From positions 1 through 64,000 of the forward strand of contig CAZUXE010000007.1 in the NCBI GenBank assembly GCA_964624585.1: 64,000 bases of DNA, given 5' to 3'. Position 1 is the first letter of the stretch, and every line of letters begins with the position of its first letter. Below, in pieces: positions 7,856 through 17,459 of the stretch. The notes below the pieces were generated by a model. That model made no database searches. It was not told the origin of the DNA and saw only the letters and a list, made by a program, of their open reading frames with translations. The position numbers were made by a program, and so were the translations under genes. The DNA comes from CAZUXE01 sp964624585. Its GTDB lineage: Bacteria > Hydrothermota > Tepidihabitantia > B3-TA06.

Positions 7856-9183
7856 TGCAAAAAATTGCTTTACTCGGCATGGGAAGGGTTGGAATAAGGC
7901 TCCTGGATTACCTTATGGGCAAAAATGTTAAGTTGTTTATATATGATGCCAATTCAGAGAAATTCGCTCACCGCAGAGTAGCTTTTGCAATAGAATCAGG
8001 CAAAGCTGTAAGGGTTACGGACACTAACGATTTATTAAATGCTGAACTGATTATAAAAAGCCCGGGGATACCCAACAGGCTTGATTGGATAGAAAAACTT
8101 GATAAAGCAGGTATTCCTATAATTGACGAAATTGAATACGTATACAGAGAGTTAAACAAACCTTTTACCATTGCAATTACCGGCACCAACGGAAAATCAA
8201 CAACCACTGCATGGATAGCTCATCTACTTAAAACAGCAGGCAAAAGGGTTTTCTGCGGAGGCAATCTAGCTCCTGGTAAACCTTTCTCAGACGCATTACA
8301 AGATTCTTTATATGATGTATACGTAATTGAGATATCTTCGTTTCAGCTTGAACGCTGTCCATCATTCAAACCAAATATAGCTGTTCTTCTTAACATAGCC
8401 TCAGACCATCTTAACCGTCACAGCCAAGAAGAATATGCAAATCTTAAGTTTTCGCTTTTCAAGAATCATGACCACGAAGATATCGCTGTACTAAATATAG
8501 ATGATAATAGTATTTTGAAGCGTATTGATACTATCAAGGGTATTCACATCAACTACTCTCTATACAATGATAACGCTACCACCTACCTTAAGGAAGGCAA
8601 ACTTTATTATAAAAATGACGCAGTTATTGGTATTGACGAATTACCTCTCCCAGGTCTACACAATGCCTCTAACGCATTAGCGGTAATAGCCGTTGCAAGT
8701 GAACTTGAGTTATCTCTGGAACAAATTAGACAAGGTCTGCGGACTTTCAAAGGTCTTAGGCATCGTATGCAGTATTTGGGTAAACTTGAAGGAAGAGAAG
8801 TGTATAACAACTCAATGTGCACAAATCCCAAAGCATTTTACCACTCTGTACATTCCTTTAAGGAAGCATCGGTAATCATTGCCGGCGGCACGGAAAAAGA
8901 CCTTCCTCTTGAACCCTTTATTGATGGAATCAAGGAACGTGCAAAATATTTAATTCTTTTTGGACAAAACGCCAAAAAGCTGGAACAGATTCTTAAAGAA
9001 CAAGCTTATTTCTCCTCCTGTATCACAGTCGACTCATTGAGGGCTGCTATTGACGCGGCCCTCAGGCACTCTTCAAAAGGAGATCGCATACTCTTTAGCC
9101 CAGGATTCGCCAGTTTTGGAACCTTTAGAAATTTTGAGGAACGAGGAAATGAATTCATCAAAGCCTATCGCGAAAACAAATAA
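7855..9183 (+). CDS. murD: UDP-MurNAc-L-Ala D-glutamate ligase MurD
   Basis: MurD is the cytoplasmic ATP-dependent ligase adding D-Glu to UDP-MurNAc-L-Ala. The 442 residues hold an N-terminal Rossmann-like domain (LGMGRVGIRLLDYL), the P-loop GTNGKST from residue 110, a central segment EISSFQLE typical of MurD, and a C-terminal domain with GGTEKDLP. ATG 7855 overlaps the mraY stop by one base. The last 35 nt overlap the start of ftsW. Confidence 0.95.
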   Translation: MQKIALLGMGRVGIRLLDYLMGKNVKLFIYDANSEKFAHRRVAFAIESGKAVRVTDTNDLLNAELIIKSPGIPNRLDWIEKLDKAGIPIIDEIEYVYRELNKPFTIAITGTNGKSTTTAWIAHLLKTAGKRVFCGGNLAPGKPFSDALQDSLYDVYVIEISSFQLERCPSFKPNIAVLLNIASDHLNRHSQEEYANLKFSLFKNHDHEDIAVLNIDDNSILKRIDTIKGIHINYSLYNDNATTYLKEGKLYYKNDAVIGIDELPLPGLHNASNALAVIAVASELELSLEQIRQGLRTFKGLRHRMQYLGKLEGREVYNNSMCTNPKAFYHSVHSFKEASVIIAGGTEKDLPLEPFIDGIKERAKYLILFGQNAKKLEQILKEQAYFSSCITVDSLRAAIDAALRHSSKGDRILFSPGFASFGTFRNFEERGNEFIKAYRENK

Positions 9184-10333
9184 CGATAATAACAAAGCCG
9201 ATTACGGTTTCCTTACCATCATTACACTGCTGGTAGGGTTCGGACTGGTAATGGTTTTTTCATCGAGCCTTTACCTAACAAATAACGACCCTCTTTTCTT
9301 CTTGAGAAATCAAGCTATCCGAATTGGCGTTGGAGTAATATTCTTTGTAATAGGACTCAAGGTTCCGTATAAATTCTGGTCAAAAATAGGCGGCATACTA
9401 ATTGTGGTTGCCATGATTATTTTAACCATCGTTCTTTTTGCAGGCCGCACAGCTGGCGGAGCAACCAGATGGATAAAGTTTCTTACTTTTTCACTTCAAC
9501 CTTCTGAATTCGTAAAAATAGCTTTATTGATATACCTTTCCGCATTCTTCGCCAAACGTGAAGATATGGAAAGAGACTTCAAGCATTATACACTCCCACC
9601 TTTAATTATATCGATACTCGTTCTTTTACTCATTGTTCTTCAGCCCAACCTAGGAACTGCAACCGTACTCGCTATGCTAATGATGTTTGTAATGTTCATT
9701 GCCGCTGTCAGGGTAAGGTATTTGTTGTTACTAGCTGCTTTAGGAATCGGCGCTTTTATTTTATTCGTGAATATCTTTCCACATGCTCACGCCAGAGTCG
9801 CAGGTTTCCTAGGAAATGGACACTATCAAGTTGAGCAAGCACGGATAGCCCTTGGGTCAGGAGGTTTTTGGGGTACAGGTCTAGGTGGTGGACGTCAAAA
9901 GTTTTTATTTCTCCCTCAGCCCCACACCGATTTTATCTTTGCAGTAATAGGTGAGGAACTTGGATTTTTAGGAATAGCAGGACTTACTATTCTTTTCTGT
10001 CTATTTTTGTATAAAGGGCTTGCCCATGCCAGAAATAACGAAAATGCCTTTGCCCGCTATTTAGGTTCGGCGCTGGTAGCCATGATTTTCCTCTACTTTG
10101 TCATTCATGCAGGAGTCAGTATGGGAATTCTACCAACTACCGGACTTCCTCTTCCATTTATTAGCTTTGGAGGCTCAGCTCTTACATCCAATCTACTGGG
10201 TGTCGGGATTCTTTTAAATATAAGTCGTTCCAAGGAGAACAGTTATGCTAGTGATGCTCGGATGCGGTGGAACCGGCGGCCATATGTACCCAGCGTTAGC
10301 GCTAGGCCGGGAATTCACCAATCGCGGATATAA
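9149..10333 (+). CDS. ftsW: Septal lipid II polymerase FtsW (SEDS family)
   Basis: FtsW is the SEDS glycosyltransferase partner of FtsI. From ATG 9149, with GAGGA 8 nt upstream, it has 394 residues and about ten membrane helices. Characteristic stretches are LQPSEFVKIA, LQPNLGTA and the family signature GLPLPFISFGGSAL near the C-terminus. The membrane domain ends around ILLNISRS, and the last 30 or so residues are arginine-rich and are encoded in the same 89 nt as the start of murG. A longer frame from 9050 reads through murD and lacks a ribosome site, so it was not used. Confidence 0.95.
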   Translation: MNSSKPIAKTNNDNNKADYGFLTIITLLVGFGLVMVFSSSLYLTNNDPLFFLRNQAIRIGVGVIFFVIGLKVPYKFWSKIGGILIVVAMIILTIVLFAGRTAGGATRWIKFLTFSLQPSEFVKIALLIYLSAFFAKREDMERDFKHYTLPPLIISILVLLLIVLQPNLGTATVLAMLMMFVMFIAAVRVRYLLLLAALGIGAFILFVNIFPHAHARVAGFLGNGHYQVEQARIALGSGGFWGTGLGGGRQKFLFLPQPHTDFIFAVIGEELGFLGIAGLTILFCLFLYKGLAHARNNENAFARYLGSALVAMIFLYFVIHAGVSMGILPTTGLPLPFISFGGSALTSNLLGVGILLNISRSKENSYASDARMRWNRRPYVPSVSARPGIHQSRI

Positions 10334-11264
10334 GGTGATTACAGTTACTGATAGCCGTGGTGCAAAATTGATTGCCAACCAAGGCGTCGAATATATTACT
10401 GTACCTTCTACGGCTTTTTTCGGCAAATCGATAGCTGATAAATTCAAAGCCATTATTGCCTACGCTAAGGGGAAGAAAGATTGCAAGAAATTGATTGATA
10501 AATTTAACCCTACAGCAATTATTGGAGCAGGAGGATATGCAAGCCTACCGCTTCTTCAAGCAGGCAAAGCAAAAAAAATTCCATACTTTCTGCTTGAACA
10601 AAACTCCGTTCCGGGCAGGGTAACCAGACTTACCGCTAAAGGGGCTAAAATGATTTTTACCGGCATCCCTTTAGTTAAAAAAATCAAGGGCAAGGTAATT
10701 TTTACCGGAAACGTGTTACGAAAATCTATTATTGTTACCCGCAAGTACCCTAAAGAAATACTTGTATTGGGTGGAAGTGGAGGAGCAAAAACCTTAAACA
10801 GACTCGCCTATAAGTTGGCTTCTAAGATGACGACTGAGCGATTTATTGTTCTTACTGGTAAAAGAGACTTTAAGGAAATGTCAGCTTTACCCAAATTAGA
10901 AAACCTGGAACTGATTGAATATACCCAACATCCTGAAAGACTGTATCGCAGAGCAAAACTAGCCATTTCTCGTTCAGGAGCTATTGCTTTAAGCGAACTT
11001 ATGGCAAACGGAATCCCATCTATCGTAATACCATTCCCCTATGCGATAGATAATCACCAATATCATAACGCACGCTGGGCTGCAAATAAAGGCGCTGTAA
11101 TACTTGTTAATGAAGATGAGTTGGAAAACCTTAATAAAAAGCTCTCAACACTAATTAAGGATAGGGCAAAAATGCAACAAATGAGTAAGGCTGCAAAAAA
11201 CCTTGTTTCAGAAAACGCCGCAGAGGAAATAGTTGAAAGGATAGAAAAATGTTTGGCAGGGTGA
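10245..11264 (+). CDS. murG: Lipid II synthase MurG (GlcNAc transferase)
   Basis: MurG transfers GlcNAc from UDP-GlcNAc to lipid I on the inner membrane face. The 339-residue GT28 protein has the N-terminal glycine-rich loop GGTGGH (8-13), GGYASLP in the acceptor domain, LLEQNSVPG and the C-terminal donor-site region SRSGAIALSELMANGIPSIVIP. ATG 10245 has AAGGAG about 8 nt upstream, which fixes the start even though it lies 89 nt inside ftsW. It overlaps murC by 16 nt. Confidence 0.96.
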   Translation: MLVMLGCGGTGGHMYPALALGREFTNRGYKVITVTDSRGAKLIANQGVEYITVPSTAFFGKSIADKFKAIIAYAKGKKDCKKLIDKFNPTAIIGAGGYASLPLLQAGKAKKIPYFLLEQNSVPGRVTRLTAKGAKMIFTGIPLVKKIKGKVIFTGNVLRKSIIVTRKYPKEILVLGGSGGAKTLNRLAYKLASKMTTERFIVLTGKRDFKEMSALPKLENLELIEYTQHPERLYRRAKLAISRSGAIALSELMANGIPSIVIPFPYAIDNHQYHNARWAANKGAVILVNEDELENLNKKLSTLIKDRAKMQQMSKAAKNLVSENAAEEIVERIEKCLAG

Positions 11265-12622
11265 ATTACATCCACATGATAGGAATAGGCGGCATAGGCA
11301 TGAGCGGTATTGCCCACATTCTCCATAATCTGGGATTTAAGGTATCCGGCTCCGATTTATCTAAGTCAGAGGCCACTGAAGCCCTCAATAAATCAGGTAT
11401 AAGAGTAGCAGTAGGCCATGCAAAAGAAAATTTAATGCAAGCTGACGTAGTGGTTATCTCTTCTGCCATTCCTCACGATAACCCCGAACTTATAGCCGCC
11501 CGCGAACGCAAAATACCTATCATTGGTCGTGGTGAAATGCTAGGTGAATTGATGAGGATGAAATATTCCATTGCCGTATCAGGTACTCATGGAAAAACTA
11601 CCTCCTCATCAATGATAAGCTTCATGCTTGAATTAGCTGAATTCGACCCTACTTCAATTATCGGAGGCAAGGTACTTGAAATGGGATCAAACGCCAAGCT
11701 AGGCAAAAGTGAATATTTGGTAGCTGAAGCAGATGAATCTGACCGTTCTTTCCTACACCTATTCCCAACCATTGCTGTAGTTACTAATATTGAGCCTGAG
11801 CATCTTGATTATTATGAAAATTTTGACGACATTAAGAGTTGCTTCAAACAGTATGTTGAAAAAATCCCCTTTTATGGACTTGCCATACTTTGCGGTGACG
11901 ATAAAGGGGTTGGTGAAATTTATGCAGATATTGACGTTCGCAAAATAACTTACGGAACAGGAAAGTCCAATGACCTACGCCCCATGTGGATGCGTAATGA
12001 AGGTTGGAAATCTAGGTTTGTAATGAAGTTCCATGAAAAGCTCTACGAATTTGAACTAAATCTTCCGGGGGAACATAATCTTCGTAACGCACTGGCAGCA
12101 ATTGCTGTCGGAAGAGAGCTAAAGATTCATCCTGATATCATGATAGAGGCTATCAGCAGATTTAGGGGAGTACGCAGGCGCATGGAAAGGGTTGACGAAG
12201 TCAATGGTATTCTTTTTCTTGACGATTATGGACATCATCCTACTGAGATTCTGGCAACTGTTTCATCACTTCGCAAGGTTTTCCCCACTCAACGCTTACG
12301 TGTACTATTCCAACCTCATAGATACAGTAGAACTCAACACCTACATGCAGAATTCGGCCCAGCATTCAAAGACGCTACCGAGGTGGTGTTGACTGATATT
12401 TACCGAGCAAGTGAAAAACCCATCCCTGGCGTAGGGCCGGAATTGATTCTGGAGGCTATAAAAAAAGATTCTCCTGACACTTCTGTTCAGCTTATTAAAA
12501 AACGTGAAAAAATTATTGATTACTTTTGCGAAACCCTTAAACCAGGGGATGTATTTTTAACCCTTGGAGCAGGTGACGTATGGAAAATTGGCGCAAGGAT
12601 ATTAGAGAAAATCTCAAGCTAG
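11249..12622 (+). CDS. murC: UDP-MurNAc L-alanine ligase MurC
   Basis: MurC adds L-Ala, the first stem residue, to UDP-MurNAc. The 457-residue protein starts with the family Rossmann segment HMIGIGGIGMSGIA, has the P-loop GTHGKTT from residue 112 (His in place of Asn is typical of MurC), EADESDRSFL and the C-terminal DDYGHHPTE and QPHRYSRT motifs. It overlaps murG by 16 nt and murB by 43 nt. Confidence 0.97.
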   Translation: MFGRVNYIHMIGIGGIGMSGIAHILHNLGFKVSGSDLSKSEATEALNKSGIRVAVGHAKENLMQADVVVISSAIPHDNPELIAARERKIPIIGRGEMLGELMRMKYSIAVSGTHGKTTSSSMISFMLELAEFDPTSIIGGKVLEMGSNAKLGKSEYLVAEADESDRSFLHLFPTIAVVTNIEPEHLDYYENFDDIKSCFKQYVEKIPFYGLAILCGDDKGVGEIYADIDVRKITYGTGKSNDLRPMWMRNEGWKSRFVMKFHEKLYEFELNLPGEHNLRNALAAIAVGRELKIHPDIMIEAISRFRGVRRRMERVDEVNGILFLDDYGHHPTEILATVSSLRKVFPTQRLRVLFQPHRYSRTQHLHAEFGPAFKDATEVVLTDIYRASEKPIPGVGPELILEAIKKDSPDTSVQLIKKREKIIDYFCETLKPGDVFLTLGAGDVWKIGARILEKISS

Positions 12623-13521
12623 AAGGGAAACTACTGCTTGAGGAGCAAATTGCTCCCTACACCACTTTCCGTATTGGCGGTAGAGTATCAGCTTTCCTTG
12701 AACCAGAAAGTATTGATGACGTATTAAAGCTCGCTGAGTTTTTAAATACACATCCTGATGTAGAATATCAAATCCTAGGCGGCGGTTCCAACGTCCTCTA
12801 TCCTGATCATTACAAAGGCCTAGTAATACATCTCGGAAAAGCTTTATCGCAAATTGCCAAAAAAGGCGACAGCATTACAGTAGGCGCAGGAATTGCCATG
12901 CACAAAGTAGTTGTTGAAAGCGCTCGATGGAACCTTAGCGGAATTGAATTTATGGCAGGGATCCCTGGAAGTATTGGAGGAGCAATAAAAGGGAATGCCG
13001 GTGCATTCAGGCATTGTATTTCAGAAAAACTTGAGATTATAAAGGGAATCGATTTGAAAGATGCCTCTGAGAAAGTTTTTGAAAAGAAGCAAATTTCCTG
13101 GGGCTACCGTTCATCAAACATCCCTGATAGCTTTCTGATAACTGAAGTAACTCTGACTCTTAATAAGGATAATGAAAAGAAGTCGTTTATTGAAATAGAA
13201 AGAATCCTAAAACTCCGTAAAGATAAACATCCCCAGAAACCATCAGCAGGCTCGGTATTTCTAAATCCTGAACCTCCAAAAGTTATCGCGGGACGTCTGA
13301 TTGAACAATTAGGATTCAAGGGACGCAGGATAGGTGATGCTATGTGCTCACCTATGCACGCCAATTTTATTGTCAACACAGGAGAGGCGACACAGAAAGA
13401 CGTACTTGATTTGATTAATGAAATAAAGAGGGCTGTAGCTAAAAGTTTCGGAATCCAACTCAGGGAGGAGATTAAAATTATAAGGAATAAAGAACAACAA
13501 ATGGAGGAAAATAATGGCTAA
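12580..13521 (+). CDS. murB: UDP-N-acetylenolpyruvoylglucosamine reductase MurB
   Basis: MurB is a FAD enzyme reducing UDP-GlcNAc-enolpyruvate to UDP-MurNAc with NADPH. The 313-residue sequence shows the PCMH-type FAD domain with GGGSNVL and GIPGSIGGAIKGNAGA. It continues with the WGYRSSNIP segment and SAGSVFLNP, which carries the catalytic serine. Length and loop pattern fit a type II MurB. It starts 43 nt inside murC and overlaps ftsA by 8 nt. In many dcw clusters ftsQ follows at this point. Here ftsA follows directly. Confidence 0.95.
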   Translation: MENWRKDIRENLKLEGKLLLEEQIAPYTTFRIGGRVSAFLEPESIDDVLKLAEFLNTHPDVEYQILGGGSNVLYPDHYKGLVIHLGKALSQIAKKGDSITVGAGIAMHKVVVESARWNLSGIEFMAGIPGSIGGAIKGNAGAFRHCISEKLEIIKGIDLKDASEKVFEKKQISWGYRSSNIPDSFLITEVTLTLNKDNEKKSFIEIERILKLRKDKHPQKPSAGSVFLNPEPPKVIAGRLIEQLGFKGRRIGDAMCSPMHANFIVNTGEATQKDVLDLINEIKRAVAKSFGIQLREEIKIIRNKEQQMEENNG

Positions 13522-14749
13522 AGGCGAACGAATCGTAGGGCTTGACCTTGGAACAACCAAGGTAGCCGCGGTTATCGCCGAGCTGGACGAAAATCTCGAA
13601 CCACGCATTGTTGGCGTCGGCCTAACACCGTCACGGGGAATGCGTAGGGGTACTGTAATCAATCTTGAGCAAACTGTTGAATCGGTCAAACGCTCAATTG
13701 GAGAAGCTGAACGAATGGCCGGATGCAAAATTGACTCTTGCTATGTAGGAATTGCCGGCAGCCACATCTCATCCATGAACTGCAGAGGCGTAGTTGCCGT
13801 AGAAAAAGCCGGCGGAGAAATTACAAGCAAAGACAAAGCTCGAGTAATTGAACAGGCAAAAACCATTGGCCTACCAATGGACCGCGAGATTATCCACGTA
13901 ATACCAATTGAGTTTATTGTGGATGACCAGCCCGGGATCCGCGACCCGGTGGGTATGTTCGGAAAACGACTTGAGGTTGAGGTACATATTGTTACAGGGG
14001 CTGTAACCTCTGCACAAAATATTTACCGCTCTATAGAAAGAGCAGGCCTTAAGGTAAAGGATATGGTTCTTCAGCCACTTGCTTCAGCTTATGCCGTGCT
14101 GGAAATTGATGAAAAAGAACTAGGCGTATTGCTTATAGATATCGGAGGCGGCACAACCGACATGGCTATTTTCAAAGAAGGCTCAATTTGCCATACTCAG
14201 GTTCTTGCTCTTGGTGGAGAACACATAACCTCAGATATAGCAATAGGTTTGAGAACACCTACGAAAGAAGCCGAAGACATCAAAAAACGCTACGGATGTG
14301 CATTAGCAAACATGGTAGACGAAGACCAAACCTTTACAGTAAAAGGAGTCGGCGGTAGAGGCGAGAAACAGGTTTCCCGCAGAATCCTCGCTTCTATTAT
14401 AGAGCCAAGGATTGAGGAAATACTCACATTGGCAAATAGAGAAATGAAAAAAACAGAATATGCCGAACTTCTGGCAGCGGGAGTTGTTCTTACCGGAGGC
14501 TCGGCGCATCTTGAAGGTATCGCCCAAATTGCAGAACAGATTTTTGATCTTCCTGTCAAGGTTGGAAAACCCTGGGGCACTTCTGGATTAACAGATATCA
14601 TTGCAGACCCAATGTTTGCAACAGCGGTGGGTTTAGTTCGCTACGGAATTGAAAAGCAAAACCTTACTCTTCTTCCCGGAGGAACCGAAGACCGCGTGTT
14701 TGGAAACATACTTAGCCGGATGCGTGATTGGCTGAAAGATTTTTTCTAA
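13514..14749 (+). CDS. ftsA: Cell division protein FtsA
   Basis: FtsA is the actin-like ATPase that tethers FtsZ to the membrane. The 411 residues contain the phosphate-1 motif GLDLGTTKVA, the inserted 1C (SHS2) subdomain, the phosphate-2 stretch DIGGGTTDMA near residue 209 and the adenosine motif LTGGSAHLEG. The C-terminus ILSRMRDWLKDFF is the amphipathic membrane-targeting helix. ATG 13514 has GGAGG just upstream. The gap to ftsZ is 15 nt. Confidence 0.97.
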   Translation: MAKGERIVGLDLGTTKVAAVIAELDENLEPRIVGVGLTPSRGMRRGTVINLEQTVESVKRSIGEAERMAGCKIDSCYVGIAGSHISSMNCRGVVAVEKAGGEITSKDKARVIEQAKTIGLPMDREIIHVIPIEFIVDDQPGIRDPVGMFGKRLEVEVHIVTGAVTSAQNIYRSIERAGLKVKDMVLQPLASAYAVLEIDEKELGVLLIDIGGGTTDMAIFKEGSICHTQVLALGGEHITSDIAIGLRTPTKEAEDIKKRYGCALANMVDEDQTFTVKGVGGRGEKQVSRRILASIIEPRIEEILTLANREMKKTEYAELLAAGVVLTGGSAHLEGIAQIAEQIFDLPVKVGKPWGTSGLTDIIADPMFATAVGLVRYGIEKQNLTLLPGGTEDRVFGNILSRMRDWLKDFF

Positions 14750-14764
14750 TATCAAGGAGGAGAT

Positions 14765-15898
14765 ATGTTCGAACCCGTTGAAGAAAATCGTTATCAAGCT
14801 CAAATAGGTGTTATGGGACTCGGCGGCGCCGGCGGCAACGCTGTGGATCATATGATAGAAAAAGGTATGCCCGGTGTACGCTTCTTTGCCCTTAACACAG
14901 ATGTTCAGGCCCTTGATAGAAGCAAGGCGGAACACAAAATTCAAATTGGCCCTAATTTAACCAGAGGTCTTGGTTCAGGCGGGAACCCTGAAGTAGGCAG
15001 AAGAGCCACTGAGGAATCGGTAGAACAGCTTAAGGAAGTGCTTATTGACCTTGATATGGTGTTTATTGCGGCAGGCGAAGGCGGAGGTACCGGAACAGGC
15101 TCCGCTCCTTTAGTTGCCGAACTTGCTCAGTCGCTTTCCATACTAACAGTAGCTGTAGTTACACGTCCCTTCGATTTTGAAGGACCTGTACGCAGACGCC
15201 AAGCAGAAGAAGGCATCCAAATTCTGAAACAAAACGTTGACACACTTATCGTAATACCCAACCAAAAACTTCTGTCCGTTATTCCTCAAAACATGACACT
15301 TAAAGACAGCTTCCAAATGGCCGATGAGGTACTGTTTAACGCGACACGTGGCATTACTGACCTAATAACCCGCACTGGCATGATTAACCTTGATTTTGCC
15401 GATGTTCGCTCAATAATGTCAAATCGCGGTAATGCAGTAATTGGAATTGGTGTATCAAAAGGCGAAAACCGCGCTGTTGATGCAGCACAAAAAGCTATAT
15501 CCTCACCTCTAATTGAAGATTTTGAAATCTCAGGTGCCAAAGGAATTCTTCTCAATATCTCAGGCGGCGATAATCTTACTCTTCATGAAATAAACGAAGC
15601 GGCTCGTGTAATCTACGGATATGCAAATCAAGACTCCAACATAATATTCGGCGCCCTTCAAGATGAAGAATACGGAGATGAAATAAGAGTAACTGTCATT
15701 GCCACAGGTATAGAAGAGATGCCTCCACGCGTTGAAAGAGTTGAAGAACTTATGCACTCAGGAAACAATGACATCAAAGTACCTACTTTCATGCGTAAAG
15801 ACAGAAAACCTTCCCGCGCTTTCGACAAAGTTGAACCTAAGCCTCTTTCAGATGAAGATTTAGAAATCCCGGCATTCTTAAGAAGACAGTTTGATTGA
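14765..15898 (+). CDS. ftsZ: Cell division GTPase FtsZ
   Basis: FtsZ polymerises into the division ring. The 377-residue protein has the tubulin signature GGGTGTG at 106-112, the synergy-loop motif NLDFADV and a short linker. The C-terminal conserved peptide DLEIPAFLRR binds FtsA. AAGGAGGAG precedes ATG 14765. The linker between the globular domain and the tail peptide is short, about 40 residues. Confidence 0.98.
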   Translation: MFEPVEENRYQAQIGVMGLGGAGGNAVDHMIEKGMPGVRFFALNTDVQALDRSKAEHKIQIGPNLTRGLGSGGNPEVGRRATEESVEQLKEVLIDLDMVFIAAGEGGGTGTGSAPLVAELAQSLSILTVAVVTRPFDFEGPVRRRQAEEGIQILKQNVDTLIVIPNQKLLSVIPQNMTLKDSFQMADEVLFNATRGITDLITRTGMINLDFADVRSIMSNRGNAVIGIGVSKGENRAVDAAQKAISSPLIEDFEISGAKGILLNISGGDNLTLHEINEAARVIYGYANQDSNIIFGALQDEEYGDEIRVTVIATGIEEMPPRVERVEELMHSGNNDIKVPTFMRKDRKPSRAFDKVEPKPLSDEDLEIPAFLRRQFD

Positions 15899-15928
15899 CG
15901 CTTAGAATTTTTGACCTAGTATAAAAGG

Positions 15929-17398
15929 ATGATGCTGAATAATTTCTTTAAGAAAACTACAGAAAGTATCTTTAGCCTTTCTGTGATGTTTGTAATGTTT
16001 ACGGTTGTTACGGTTGGGGTAATACACGCACGTGAAGCAAACATAGAATCATTCAATGCCAATTCCCTGGCCATACGAACAAATGAAGCTAGAAGAACTG
16101 GGATTGTTATTGCTACCCAAAAGGTAATGCCATCTGTCGTTTCTATAACCGCTCTTCAAACAAAAACATACACATCACCATTTTACAACGACCCCTTCTT
16201 TCGGGAATTTTTTGGCAACCTCTTTCCGCACGAATATAATCGCGAAATACAAAGCCTCGGTTCTGGGATAATAATATCTTCTAAAGGAGAAATAATCACC
16301 AATGCCCATGTAATTGCTGATGCTTCGAAAATTAAAGTAACTCTCTCAGATGAAAAAACATATGACAGTAAGGTAATAGGCAAAGATGAGGCGCTGGATT
16401 TAGCTCTTCTGCGCGTAATTAACCCTCCAGATAATCTTCAGGCGGTTAATTTTGGGAATTCCGATGATTTGATGATTGGCGAATGGGCAATAGCCTTAGG
16501 AAATCCTTTTGGTTTCCTTATTGCCGATACCAAACCAACTGTTACCGCAGGAGTCATTTCGGCAATAGATAGAAGGGTTCAAACGGCTGAAGGAAAACGT
16601 TTCAGTTTTTCAGGAGTTATTCAAACCGATGCGGCAATTAACCCTGGAAATTCCGGTGGACCTCTGGTAAATATCCTTGGGGAAGTTATAGGTATCAACA
16701 CCTTTATATTCACCCAAAGCGGAGGCTCTGAAGGAATCGGCTTTGCAATACCAATCAATAGAGTCAAACGTTTTATAGCTGAATTAGAAACCCACAACGA
16801 AAAAAGAGACGCATGGCTCGGTATTGGAGTTCAAACTCTTACAAGCGACATGGCCCGCGCCCTTGGTAAACCTGAAATAAAGGGATTAATCATCAACCAA
16901 ATAGTAACAGGTTCACCTGCATCTAAAGCAGGTCTTGAGGAAGCATGGGTAATTACTTCAATTAATGGCATTCACTATTCCAGCGAAACTGACTGGCAAA
17001 TGGTTGAACGAAGCCTTTTTGTAGGAGACAGTGTAAAACTAAAAGGTATTACCGATCAAGGAAGTCCGTTTAGCCGCACCCTAATAGCTGCCGAATACAT
17101 TACTCCAAAACCTGTAAAGATAGCCGAACTTGGCTTGGCAGCCCTTGATTTAGACCCTGCTATTAAATACCGATATAACATACGCAGTGCAACAGGCGTA
17201 GTAATAGAATCTATTGAAGACAATGGTGAAGCCGCAAGGCTTGGGCTTAAGAAAGGTGACGTAATCCTGAAATATGGAAATATTGAAACCCCTGATATTA
17301 AAGAACTTAAACAAGCGGTAAGGACATTGAAGAATCCAACTACTTTAGTCATTGAAAGAGAAGGCGGACGTTACCGTCTCTACAGGAGACTTCGATGA
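15929..17398 (+). CDS. htrA: HtrA/DegP-type periplasmic serine protease
   Basis: This is an envelope quality-control protease and chaperone. The 489 residues hold an N-terminal signal or anchor helix (about 16-33) followed by a trypsin-like domain with the triad His127 (TNAHV), Asp157 (ALDLALL) and Ser242 (NPGNSGGP). Two PDZ domains follow, at about 295-385 and 400-489. ATG 15929 and 15932 are adjacent alternatives. It lies 30 nt after ftsZ on the same strand, and its coupling with a division operon is unusual. No separate promoter is obvious. Confidence 0.93.
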   Translation: MMLNNFFKKTTESIFSLSVMFVMFTVVTVGVIHAREANIESFNANSLAIRTNEARRTGIVIATQKVMPSVVSITALQTKTYTSPFYNDPFFREFFGNLFPHEYNREIQSLGSGIIISSKGEIITNAHVIADASKIKVTLSDEKTYDSKVIGKDEALDLALLRVINPPDNLQAVNFGNSDDLMIGEWAIALGNPFGFLIADTKPTVTAGVISAIDRRVQTAEGKRFSFSGVIQTDAAINPGNSGGPLVNILGEVIGINTFIFTQSGGSEGIGFAIPINRVKRFIAELETHNEKRDAWLGIGVQTLTSDMARALGKPEIKGLIINQIVTGSPASKAGLEEAWVITSINGIHYSSETDWQMVERSLFVGDSVKLKGITDQGSPFSRTLIAAEYITPKPVKIAELGLAALDLDPAIKYRYNIRSATGVVIESIEDNGEAARLGLKKGDVILKYGNIETPDIKELKQAVRTLKNPTTLVIEREGGRYRLYRRLR

Positions 17399-17459
17399 AA
17401 ATCAGAATAGCGACGATAACAACCTTGCGTCAGCTAGAACAAAAAATAACGGAGGCATT

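Noticed and set aside
9050..9148. N-terminal extension of FtsW
   Set aside because: It lies inside murD in another frame. The ribosome site and family alignment support ATG 9149.
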